A stretch of 64,000 nt of DNA. It comes from Streptomyces pilosus (GTDB lineage Bacteria; Actinomycetota; Actinomycetes; Streptomycetales; Streptomycetaceae). This document shows, in pieces, positions 16,952 to 24,423 of the stretch. The DNA lies in the NCBI RefSeq assembly GCF_014649835.1, contig NZ_BMTU01000008.1:1-64000 (forward strand), written 5' to 3'. The first letter of the stretch is position 1. Every line of letters begins with the position of its first letter. Both the position numbers and the translations under genes were made by a program. The notes below the pieces were generated by a model. That model was not told the origin of the DNA. It worked only from the letters and a program-made list of their open reading frames with translations, and ran no database searches.

Positions 16952-18525
16952 TGGCCGAGCAGCCTGGCCGCGCGGCACCACAGCAGGGCCGCACGGACTT
17001 CGAGTCCATGACCCACGAGCAGCTGGCCGCGCTGCTCGACTCCGCCGGCTCGGAAGGCGCGTCCCACCTCGCCACGAAGCTGTCCAAGGCCTCGTCGACG
17101 ATCACCAAGATCGGCGACGACCTCATGACGTACGTCAAGGGGCTCGAGTGGCAAGGCGAAGGTGGTGACGCCTTCCGCGACTGGGGAGGGCAGAGCGCCG
17201 CCGCGACGCTGCGGCTGGGTCAGTACGCCGAAGTGGCGTCCCGCTGGATGGCGACGGTGGCCCAGGCGGTCGCCGAGGCCAAGGCGGCGATGCCGGCCAC
17301 GTCCGAGACCACCCGGGCCAAGGCTGACCTCGCCGACGCGCAGCAGACCATCGCAGCGACGCGGGAACCGGGCGCCCGGAACGACCCCGACGCCCGCAGG
17401 CTGGCGCAGACGGCCCAGTCCGACGCGACGGCGGCGCAGCAGCGCATGGAGGCGGCGCGTGCGGAGGCGATCCAGCAACTGCGGAAGCTGGCACAGACGT
17501 ACGAGTACTCGGCTCACCAGGTGAACAGCGTGCCGCCGCCCACGTTCTCGCCGCCGGCTGAGCACTTGGAGGCGAGCGAATGGCGGAGGCCCGAGCAGCA
17601 GGCCATAAGCACGTACGGAGGTTCCTCGGCTGCGAGTGCCTACGTTGCCGGCTCCTCCGCTTCCGAGGGACGCACTGGAGCTCCCGCCGCGGGACCATCG
17701 AACAACGATGCGGCTTCGACCGGGGACACGCTGGATGCGGGTAAAGGAACGGCACCGTCACGCCCCGTCGCCATGGAGATCGACGGCCTGACTGCGTTGC
17801 CGGACAGCCCGACCGCCGCACCAAGCACTGCGGGCGCACCGCAAGCCAGCACTGGTACGCGTCCCGACATCGGGTACAGCCCTCCATCGGTGCCCGTCCC
17901 GCCCGCGGTCCCCGGTCGCAGTGGATTGCCCGGTTCGCCCGGTCCCCGGCAGATCACGGCGACTGCTCGGCCTCCTCTCCAGCCGGGTCCGGCGACACCC
18001 GTCGGCAGCCGGGTGCGGGGTCCCGGAGAAACCGGGATCGTCGGAGGGCGCCCGGTGCTCCCTGGCGCCGGAAGGCCGTCCACCGGCCTACCGCGGGGGA
18101 CTGTGATCGGTAGCGACCTCGGTCACGGGCGCACCCAGCAGAGTCACACGCCCATCGGGCGTGCCCTGTCTCCTGGAATGTCACCGGGTGCGGGTGCAAT
18201 GGCCGGACAGGTCGGTACGGGTGGAGCCCGTCGTCTCTCATCGGAGTCAGGGGGGATGATCGGCAGTCGGCCGGTCCAGACAGGTCGCTCCGGTACACGG
18301 GCCTTTACCCCTGGAGGCACCGGCCTGGTACGCCAGCAGAACACCGGCGATTCATCGCACGGCGCAGCGGCTGCGCGCACAGCAACCGGCTCGCGCCCGG
18401 CTGCCCAACCCTCCGCAGAGGGTGACAGCCGGCAGGACCAACGGAAGCGTCCCGATTACCTCTCGGAAGAGGCGGAGACCTGGGAGCGCAGAGACCGTCG
18501 CGCAGTCCCGCCTGTCGTTGACTGA
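16951..18525 (+). CDS. WXG-like protein with long Pro/Gly/Ser-rich C-terminal region
   Basis: The 524-residue protein begins with a helical domain of about 190 residues carrying a WQG turn at 67-69 (EWQGEGGDAFRDW), as in WXG100 and PPE-like proteins, with a second long helix rich in Ala/Arg/Gln. From about residue 205 on it is low-complexity, rich in Pro, Gly, Ser and Thr, ending in a charged tail. Its ATG overlaps the stop of the previous gene (TGATG). The C-terminal part is less GC-biased at third positions than its neighbours. It is a likely secreted effector or surface protein of this T7SS; no enzymatic domain is visible. Confidence 0.75.
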   Translation: MAEQPGRAAPQQGRTDFESMTHEQLAALLDSAGSEGASHLATKLSKASSTITKIGDDLMTYVKGLEWQGEGGDAFRDWGGQSAAATLRLGQYAEVASRWMATVAQAVAEAKAAMPATSETTRAKADLADAQQTIAATREPGARNDPDARRLAQTAQSDATAAQQRMEAARAEAIQQLRKLAQTYEYSAHQVNSVPPPTFSPPAEHLEASEWRRPEQQAISTYGGSSAASAYVAGSSASEGRTGAPAAGPSNNDAASTGDTLDAGKGTAPSRPVAMEIDGLTALPDSPTAAPSTAGAPQASTGTRPDIGYSPPSVPVPPAVPGRSGLPGSPGPRQITATARPPLQPGPATPVGSRVRGPGETGIVGGRPVLPGAGRPSTGLPRGTVIGSDLGHGRTQQSHTPIGRALSPGMSPGAGAMAGQVGTGGARRLSSESGGMIGSRPVQTGRSGTRAFTPGGTGLVRQQNTGDSSHGAAAARTATGSRPAAQPSAEGDSRQDQRKRPDYLSEEAETWERRDRRAVPPVVD

Positions 18526-18559
18526 GCCCGTCAAGAGCACCCGGCATCCAGGAAGGCAC

Positions 18560-19921
18560 ATGTCCATCAGCAGCAAACGAACCTGGCAGCCCCTCTCCAT
18601 GACAGCGGCTGTCCTCGGCCTGCTGCTGGTGGGCGTCGCCGCGACACCGGCCCATGCCCGGTCGGTTCGTTCGATGCAATGGCATCTCGACGCCATGCAG
18701 GCCGAGGAGATGTGGAAGCGAAGCACCGGCAAGGGCATCACCGTTGCCGTCATCGACTCCGGCGTCGATGACACCCTTGCCGACCTCAAGGGACAAGTCC
18801 TCAAGGGTAAGGACTACTCCGAGCAACGGGGTGACGAGAACACCGACATCGCCGACCACGGAACATCCACAGCGGCACTGATCGCGGCCACGGGAGCACG
18901 GGGAGCGGAAGAGGGGTCCTACGGTCTCGCTCCAGGCGCCAAGATCCTTCCGATCCGGATGCGGTACTCCACGGAGAACTACGGCCAAGTCGACAGCAAA
19001 GCGCAGTACTCACGTGTCCTCACGCAGGCGATTCGTTATGCAGCCGACTCCCAGGCCCAGATCATCAACGTTTCCATGGGCAGTACCAACGCACCGGGCA
19101 GGAAGAACGTCGGCACCGAGGAACTGGAGTCCGCAGTCCGATACGCCATCGGCAAGGGCAAGCTGATCTTCGCAGCGGTCGGGAACAGCGGGGACAAGTC
19201 CAACCTCGAGGAGTACCCGGCCGCGACTCCCGGAGTTGTGGGCGTGGGAGGAACGGATCAAGCCGGCAAGGTCCTGAAGGAGTCCCAGCGCGGGCACCAA
19301 GTCGACCTCACCGCCCCCGGTGGCGACATCGTCAACGCCTGTGCTGAGCGTACGCAGATCTGCAAGGGCAGCGGCACTAGTGCCTCCGCAGCCTTGGCCT
19401 CGGCCTCTGCCGCTCTGATTTGGGCTCAGCACCCCGACTGGACCAACCACCAAGTGCTCCGCGTCATGCTGAACACCGCCGGGAAGGCCAGGAGCGGCGA
19501 GAAGCGCACGGATTCCCTCGGTTACGGCATCGTCCGTCCCCGCATCGCGCTCAAGAACCCGGGTGATCCGGGCCCTGCGGACGAATACCCCTTGCCGGAT
19601 CTGGGTGCAGCCGCCCCGAAGACCCCGTCGGACGAAGCGTCACCGCCCACCGGCTCCGGAGGAGGCGACACCACGGCAACGGACGCGCCGCAGCCCTCGA
19701 CTGCCGTCTCGTCCGACGATGGCGGCGTGAGTACTGCGTGGGTGGTGACCGGCGTCGCAGCCGCAACGCTCCTGGCGGCAGCCGTAGCCGTACCCGCCGC
19801 TCGCACCCGACGCCGTCGCTCGACCCCAGTACCGGAAGCGCCGCCCTTTCCGCCCGCCTACTCCCCGTACGCACAGCCGCAGCAGCCCCCGGAAGGCCCC
19901 GAGCGAAGCCCACAGCTCTGA
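18560..19921 (+). CDS. mycP: Mycosin-type subtilisin protease, first copy
   Basis: Membrane-anchored S8 serine protease of the mycosin (MycP) type associated with type VII secretion. The 453-residue protein has a signal peptide (about 1-33), the catalytic triad D66, H100 and S274, the oxyanion asparagine N209, a Pro/Ser-rich linker (about 345-405), one C-terminal transmembrane helix (about 405-428) and a short basic cytoplasmic tail. The ATG at 18560 follows AGGAAGG. It is 34 bases after the WXG-like gene and convergent with esxB. A second mycosin gene occurs at 21403; the two proteins are clearly divergent. Confidence 0.88.
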   Translation: MSISSKRTWQPLSMTAAVLGLLLVGVAATPAHARSVRSMQWHLDAMQAEEMWKRSTGKGITVAVIDSGVDDTLADLKGQVLKGKDYSEQRGDENTDIADHGTSTAALIAATGARGAEEGSYGLAPGAKILPIRMRYSTENYGQVDSKAQYSRVLTQAIRYAADSQAQIINVSMGSTNAPGRKNVGTEELESAVRYAIGKGKLIFAAVGNSGDKSNLEEYPAATPGVVGVGGTDQAGKVLKESQRGHQVDLTAPGGDIVNACAERTQICKGSGTSASAALASASAALIWAQHPDWTNHQVLRVMLNTAGKARSGEKRTDSLGYGIVRPRIALKNPGDPGPADEYPLPDLGAAAPKTPSDEASPPTGSGGGDTTATDAPQPSTAVSSDDGGVSTAWVVTGVAAATLLAAAVAVPAARTRRRRSTPVPEAPPFPPAYSPYAQPQQPPEGPERSPQL

Positions 19922-20006
19922 GACACCACCGCTTCCGAGCCCGAAGGCGGTCGCACACCCGCTCCGGGCTCGCTGTGCGGTTCCACCGCTCCGGCGCATA
20001 CAGGCG

Positions 20007-20037
20007 AAGGGGGCCGCCCGGATCGGGCAGCCCCCTT
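20007..20037. terminator. Bidirectional terminator between mycP and esxB
   Basis: An interrupted stem (AAGGGGGC at 20007-20014 with its complement at 20030-20037, inner GCCC/GGGC stem) is followed by TTTGT on the plus strand. It lies between convergent genes, 23 bases from the esxB stop. Confidence 0.72.
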
Positions 20038-20060
20038 TGTGGTCGGTGTGGTGGCGTGGG

Positions 20061-20372
20061 TCAGCCCATCAGCATGCGGAAGCGGGCCGCGTTGCCGTGG
20101 TCGGTGTCCTTGTAGCCGATGACGGACTCGTCGAGGAGCTGGGCGATGCGGGCCAGCTTCTGGCACATCTGGTCCATCTCGACGCTGCTGCTGCGCTGGA
20201 TCTCGGTGTAGGCGGTCTTCGCCTCGCCCTGCCAGGTCTCGGCGACGGCCCTGACCTGGCGCATGAGGATGTCGAGCTGCTCGCTCATCTCCTTGGCCGT
20301 CTTGCGGACGTCCATGGCGGCCTGGGTGACGGTGTCGAAGTTGACCGCCGTGCGGTCGTAGTTGACGCTCAC
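20061..20372 (-). CDS. esxB: WXG100 family secreted protein EsxB-like
   Basis: A 103-residue helical-hairpin protein of the WXG100 family, the main exported substrates of type VII systems. The WQG turn is at 47-49, and a C-terminal YKDTD (Y87-D91) fits the YxxxD export signal recognised by EccC. The GTG start follows GGGAG at nine bases. It is 31 bases after esxA on the same strand, and the two products are expected to form a heterodimer. The EsxB name follows the presence of the export signal. Confidence 0.9.
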   Translation of the reverse strand: MSVNYDRTAVNFDTVTQAAMDVRKTAKEMSEQLDILMRQVRAVAETWQGEAKTAYTEIQRSSSVEMDQMCQKLARIAQLLDESVIGYKDTDHGNAARFRMLMG

Positions 20373-20403
20373 TGTGTGTTGCTCCCGGATGCGGCGGTGT
20401 CGG

Positions 20404-20736
20404 TCAGGCGAGGTCGGTGATGCGGCTGGAGACCTGGTAGGAGTTGTCCACCCGGCGGATCTCCGAGACGCGCTCCTGCTCGTTGGCGCTGAAGCCCTTG
20501 ACGCTCATCCGCATGACGTCCTCGAGGTCGACGAGGTCGTCCTGGAGCTTCTTCAGGTGCTGGTTGACCCCGCGCTGGACGGAGTCGAACTCCTTGCCCG
20601 CGGCGCCCTGCCAGCCCGCCTGGATCATGTCGACGACGGTGTTGAGGGACGTCACCCTCTTGCTCACGTCCGTGTGGAAGTCCTGGATCTTGTTGGCGAG
20701 ATCCGTAAGGTCGGAGTCGCTGTAGTCGACGCTCAT
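20404..20736 (-). CDS. esxA: WXG100 family secreted protein EsxA-like
   Basis: A 110-residue WXG100 protein with the WQG turn at 42-44 between two long amphipathic helices. Unlike its partner it lacks a C-terminal YxxxD/E signal, as expected for the EsxA half of a heterodimer. The ATG at 20736 is preceded by AGGAGGG; the reading frame extends upstream but without family resemblance. It is first in a two-gene unit esxA-esxB with a well-formed promoter 171 bases upstream. Confidence 0.9.
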   Translation of the reverse strand: MSVDYSDSDLTDLANKIQDFHTDVSKRVTSLNTVVDMIQAGWQGAAGKEFDSVQRGVNQHLKKLQDDLVDLEDVMRMSVKGFSANEQERVSEIRRVDNSYQVSSRITDLA

Positions 20737-20763
20737 GTGTCTCTTGCCCTCCTTGTGCAGTGC

Positions 20764-20781
20764 CGGTGGCCGTCGCCACCG
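20764..20781 (-). promoter_or_regulatory. Leader hairpin 1 of esxAB
   Basis: CGGTGGC at 20764-20770 pairs perfectly with 20775-20781 across a four-base loop, within the long esxA leader and just before the ribosome-binding site. Confidence 0.4.
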
Positions 20782-20841
20782 TGACGGGTCGCCATGGACG
20801 GATGTCCAGGTGTCCTGGCGGGCAAGAACCGCTGCCTCCCA

Positions 20842-20868
20842 GCGCGACGCGTGGTCGCAGCGTCGCGC
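20842..20868 (-). promoter_or_regulatory. Leader hairpin 2 of esxAB
   Basis: GCGCGACGC at 20842-20850 pairs perfectly with 20860-20868 across a nine-base loop. It lies about 30 bases after the predicted esxA transcription start. Confidence 0.4.
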
Positions 20869-20906
20869 CGCCCCCGTGCGGTACCACACGCGTGGCACCG
20901 GGAGCC

Positions 20907-20935
20907 ACTTTAGTCACTTGGTGTGGGTGTTCCAA
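20907..20935 (-). promoter_or_regulatory. Promoter of esxAB
   Basis: On the minus strand TTGGAA (20935-20930) and TAAAGT (20912-20907) are separated by exactly 17 bases, a good vegetative-type promoter. Transcription would start near 20900, giving a leader of about 165 bases that contains two perfect hairpins. Confidence 0.6.
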
Positions 20936-21077
20936 CTGCAAAGCGCGCACAGCCCAGTTCACGGCCGGTACTGTCCGCCAGAACCGTGTGATCCGGTCGT
21001 GGGACGGACATGCCCCGCGGGGGCCCAGTACCGTGACCGGGGATCGTTCGTACGTGACGAAAGGACACCGTTCCGCC

Positions 21078-21389
21078 ATGGCTGATCTGCCGGACCGGGA
21101 GCGCGAGACGCCCGAGGACATCAAGGCGCGCAAGGAACGTGAGCGGGACGAGCTGTACGCGCTGGACATCTCCGGCGTCGAGTGGCACTGCGCTCCGGGC
21201 ACGGAGGAGCACGAGGAGCGGGTGGAGATCGCCTACCTGCCCGACGGCGCGGTCGCCATGCGGTCCTCGCTCGACCCGGGGACGGTGCTGCGTTACACGG
21301 AGGCGGAGTGGCGTGCCTTCGTCCTGGGCGCGCGGGACGGGGAGTTCGACCTGGAGCCGTCGGCGGGGAACGCGGCCGGCGCCGACTGA
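21078..21389 (+). CDS. DUF397-domain protein
   Basis: This 103-residue protein has a charged, helical N-terminus and a DUF397 domain from about residue 28. The recognisable pattern is SGVEWHCA, then VEIAYLPDGAVAMRSS, and YTEAEWRAFVLGARDGEFD. DUF397 genes in streptomycetes are usually next to helix-turn-helix regulators; none is adjacent here. The gene sits alone between esxA (divergent) and mycP (convergent, 13 bases apart). The start is uncertain: ATG at 21078, or GTG at 21054 with an equally weak ribosome-binding site. A regulatory role in this locus is inferred only from position. Confidence 0.82.
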   Translation: MADLPDRERETPEDIKARKERERDELYALDISGVEWHCAPGTEEHEERVEIAYLPDGAVAMRSSLDPGTVLRYTEAEWRAFVLGARDGEFDLEPSAGNAAGAD

Positions 21390-21402
21390 GCCCTGCCGGA
21401 CG

Positions 21403-22644
21403 TCACGCCTCCCGCTCCCCCCGGCGGCGGCGCAGGTCCCGCAGTGCCACCGCGCCACCGGTGATGACGGTGACCAGGACCGCGGTGACGCCCAGGGCGT
21501 AGGCGGCGTGCCGTTCGTCGCGTTCCGCCGCGGTCTCGGCCAGGGAGAACGGGGCGACGTCGGGTGACTGGGCCCTGGCCACACCGGGGTCGGGCGTGGG
21601 AGACGAAGGGGGATCGGTGAGGCCGGACTCCTGGACGGCGCGGACCGGGTCGACCACGCCCCAGCCGACGAAGTCGTCGTGGCCGTTGACCGAGCGCTCC
21701 GCCGTCTGTTCGATCCGCGTGACGATCTGGGCCGGGGTCCAGTCGGGGTGCTTCTCCTTGAGGAGGGCCGCCACCCCGGCGACGAAGGGGGCCGAGAAGC
21801 TGGTGCCGCTGTCCGTGCACTGCCCGCCGCCGGGGACCGTGGAGACGATGTCGACCCCCGGTGCTGCCACTCCCACGAAGGCACCGGCCTGGGAGAAGGC
21901 GGCGCGTTCGTTGTTCCGGTCGGAGGAGGCCACGGCCAGGACGCCGTCGAAGGCGGCGGGGTAGGTCTTCTTGGCCTTGCCGTCCAGGCCGTCGTTGCCC
22001 GCCGACGCGACCACGACGACGTCACGCGCGATGGCCTTGCGGACCGACTCCGCCAGGGCGGAGGTGGCGGAGAGCGGTTTGGCGGTGTCCTGGGAGATGT
22101 TGATGACGTCGGCGCCGCGGGCCACCGCGTGGTCGATGGCCCGGGCCATGCTGTCGGAGTCGCCGCTGCTGTCGGCGTCGTTCTGGCGGATCGGGATGAT
22201 GGTGGCGGCCGGCGCCAGGCCGACGAACCCGGTTCCTTCGCGGGGGCGTGCGGCGATGATGCCGGCGACCTTCGTCCCGTGTCCCACCTCGTCGTTGGTG
22301 GGGTCGGCGCCCTTGCCCGGGGCGAGCAGGTCCAGCCCGGCCGCCTTGTCGACGGCGGCGGTCAGCTGGGGGTTGTCGTCGTCGACGCCCGTGTCGATGA
22401 CGGCGACCCGGACGCCCTTGCCCTGGCCGGTGTCCTGCCAGAGCTCGTCGAGCAGGACGCGCTGGAGGGACCAGGGGCGGGCCTTGAACTGCTGCTTGCT
22501 GGGGTAGGTGCACTCTCCACTGCCGTCGAGTCGGAGCGTCCCGGGCGGCGGTTCGGGCACCGCGTGGGCGGGGGTGGGCGGAGCGCCGCCGAGTGCGGTC
22601 AGCAGTGCGGCGGTGGCCAGCAGGGCGGCCTTCGTGGGCGGCAC
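21403..22644 (-). CDS. mycP: Mycosin-type subtilisin protease, second copy
   Basis: S8-family mycosin with signal peptide, catalytic D84, H122 and S282, and the oxyanion asparagine in SAGNDG (about 217). An extension with cysteine precedes the catalytic domain, as in mycobacterial mycosins, and a C-terminal transmembrane helix (about 387-405) and basic tail follow. I prefer the GTG at 22644 (413 aa), preceded by GAGGGA at eight bases and giving a typical signal peptide. An upstream GTG at 22728 overlaps the eccB stop (GTGA) and would add 28 residues. It forms a unit with eccB. Confidence 0.9.
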   Translation of the reverse strand: MPPTKAALLATAALLTALGGAPPTPAHAVPEPPPGTLRLDGSGECTYPSKQQFKARPWSLQRVLLDELWQDTGQGKGVRVAVIDTGVDDDNPQLTAAVDKAAGLDLLAPGKGADPTNDEVGHGTKVAGIIAARPREGTGFVGLAPAATIIPIRQNDADSSGDSDSMARAIDHAVARGADVINISQDTAKPLSATSALAESVRKAIARDVVVVASAGNDGLDGKAKKTYPAAFDGVLAVASSDRNNERAAFSQAGAFVGVAAPGVDIVSTVPGGGQCTDSGTSFSAPFVAGVAALLKEKHPDWTPAQIVTRIEQTAERSVNGHDDFVGWGVVDPVRAVQESGLTDPPSSPTPDPGVARAQSPDVAPFSLAETAAERDERHAAYALGVTAVLVTVITGGAVALRDLRRRRGEREA

Positions 22645-22724
22645 CGGTGCGGTCCCTCTCTTCTCCGTCGTCCGTGGTCCGTGCGTGCGGGGCCGGCGGT
22701 TGTCCGCCGCCCGGGGTGCCCGGG

Positions 22725-24266
22725 TCACGAACCCTGTGGCTGACGTGCGCTGTTGGTGTCCAGCCGCGGGCCCTTGGCGAGGAACTCGGACCAGGCCAGC
22801 GGGATCCGGGCGGGCCTGACGTTCTGGTAGCCGAGCTTGACCTGGGCCTCGCTGGGCTCGGGTGCGGTGTCCTGCCCCTGGCCCGCGTCGCCCCTCTCCT
22901 TGGCGCCCGCGCCGATGTCGGAGGATGCGCTGTCACTGTCCCCGTTCGCCTGGACGGCGTACCGCAGTCCGGTGTCCGTCACCAGGAAGAGGGACCCGGC
23001 GTCGGCGGCCGTGCCCTGGATCTGTGTGTAGAGCTGACCGGTTCCGGGGGTCACGTACGTGCTGGTGCCGTCGGCCGTGATCTCGACGGGGTAGCCGCTG
23101 CCCGCCCAGGTGCTGAGCACCGTCGAGTTGTCCTTGCCCACCTCGCGCAGCACGCTGCACACCGTGTCCCGGCCGCCGTCGGGGGAGTTGACCTGCCGGG
23201 CCCGGAGTGCGGGCCAGTCGGCGGGCTGCCCGGCGAACGTCCTGGAGTCGGCGGTGAAGTCCTGGAGGCCCACGGTGCGGGCCTTGCCGTCCATGTTCAG
23301 CACGGCAGTCTGCGGTGAGGAGATCAGCAGCCAGGCGGTGAACTCGCTGACGGGCTGCACCTTTCCTGGCAGGACGACGAAGAAGCGGGTTCCCTCGCCG
23401 GTCTCCGTCCTGAGGACCGTGCCGACCCGGTTCTCGTCCGCCGACAGCTGTCCCGGGACGCCCGCCGGGTCGCCGACGCCGGCGGGGAGCCGAGGGAAGC
23501 GGATCGGGTCGCCCGTGTGGAGGGTGGCGAGCCATTCCTCGGAGACGAGCTGGGGTGTGCGGGAGCCGACGAGGGCGATGGTCAGCGGGTCGGATTCCGC
23601 GCCGGTGACGGCGTACGAGGTCCCGCGGGCGTCGACGAGGTGGCGCTCGCCGCCGCGGGTCTTGACGTACAGGGTGTCGCCGCCGGTGAGCCGGCCGGAG
23701 CCCTCGGTCTTCTTCCTGTCTGCGTCGGCGAGCACGAACGTGGCCTCCTGGACGGTGCTGTCGCCGTCCTTGCCGCCGGGCTGCGCGCAGACGGCCCAGC
23801 GTTTGGCGCGGCCGGCCTCGTCCGCGGAGGGCAGCCGGTCGGGGGCGTAGGGGATGCCGAGGATGGGTCCGCGCCGCAGTTCGCCGGAGTCGAGGATCTT
23901 GTCGTCGACCTGGACCACCTTGTACCCCGCGTCCTTCATCAGCAGGCGCGCGGAGGCGTGGTTGAGCACCGGGTGCAGGCGGGTGTCGCCGTCCGTCTCG
24001 AGGACCACGTACCGGGTCGTCGACTGCTTGCCGACGATCACGCGCGTTCCGGGCTTGTCCCAGTCGGGCGGGGCGGTGGGCTTGAACATGCCCCAGGCCC
24101 CGAACACTCCGAGCACCAGCGCGCCGACCACCAGGCTCGGCACGACGGCCCGCAGCGGGCGGGGGGCTCCCTCCTCCGATCCCGAGGGTGAGGGCTGGAG
24201 GAACGCGGCCAGCATGCGCCGCTTCGCGAACGTGTAGGCGTTGAGTTCGTCCCGCCGTGATGCCAT
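22725..24266 (-). CDS. eccB: Type VII secretion protein EccB
   Basis: EccB is the mostly extracytoplasmic subunit of the ESX membrane complex. The 513-residue protein starts with the typical short cytoplasmic stretch MASRRDELNAYTFAKRR, has one transmembrane helix (about 41-61) and then a large exported domain of beta-strand repeats. The ATG at 24266 fits the family start; a longer frame upstream does not. It is coupled to mycP downstream and divergent from eccE. Confidence 0.93.
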   Translation of the reverse strand: MASRRDELNAYTFAKRRMLAAFLQPSPSGSEEGAPRPLRAVVPSLVVGALVLGVFGAWGMFKPTAPPDWDKPGTRVIVGKQSTTRYVVLETDGDTRLHPVLNHASARLLMKDAGYKVVQVDDKILDSGELRRGPILGIPYAPDRLPSADEAGRAKRWAVCAQPGGKDGDSTVQEATFVLADADRKKTEGSGRLTGGDTLYVKTRGGERHLVDARGTSYAVTGAESDPLTIALVGSRTPQLVSEEWLATLHTGDPIRFPRLPAGVGDPAGVPGQLSADENRVGTVLRTETGEGTRFFVVLPGKVQPVSEFTAWLLISSPQTAVLNMDGKARTVGLQDFTADSRTFAGQPADWPALRARQVNSPDGGRDTVCSVLREVGKDNSTVLSTWAGSGYPVEITADGTSTYVTPGTGQLYTQIQGTAADAGSLFLVTDTGLRYAVQANGDSDSASSDIGAGAKERGDAGQGQDTAPEPSEAQVKLGYQNVRPARIPLAWSEFLAKGPRLDTNSARQPQGS

Positions 24267-24374
24267 GAGTGACTGCCGCTCCCCGTTACCGCCCCCGGGG
24301 TCCGAGTCCCGGGCCGTCCGTTGTCGGACCGGCCCCCTACTATGCCTGGTGATCGTCGGTGTGCGTGGGGCAGG

Positions 24375-24380
24375 TAGGGT
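24375..24380 (+). promoter_or_regulatory. Candidate -10 element for eccE
   Basis: TAGGGT lies in the eccB-eccE divergent region and would start transcription about 37 bases before the eccE GTG. No clear -35 box is visible. Confidence 0.3.
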
Positions 24381-24423
24381 TCGGGCTCCTTCCGGGCCGC
24401 GCGGGGCAGTTGGCCGGGGTGTC

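Noticed and set aside
20895..20935. A BldD-type operator upstream of esxA
   Set aside because: The AAGTG motifs are direct repeats within the promoter and do not form the inverted AGTGA/TCAC arrangement.
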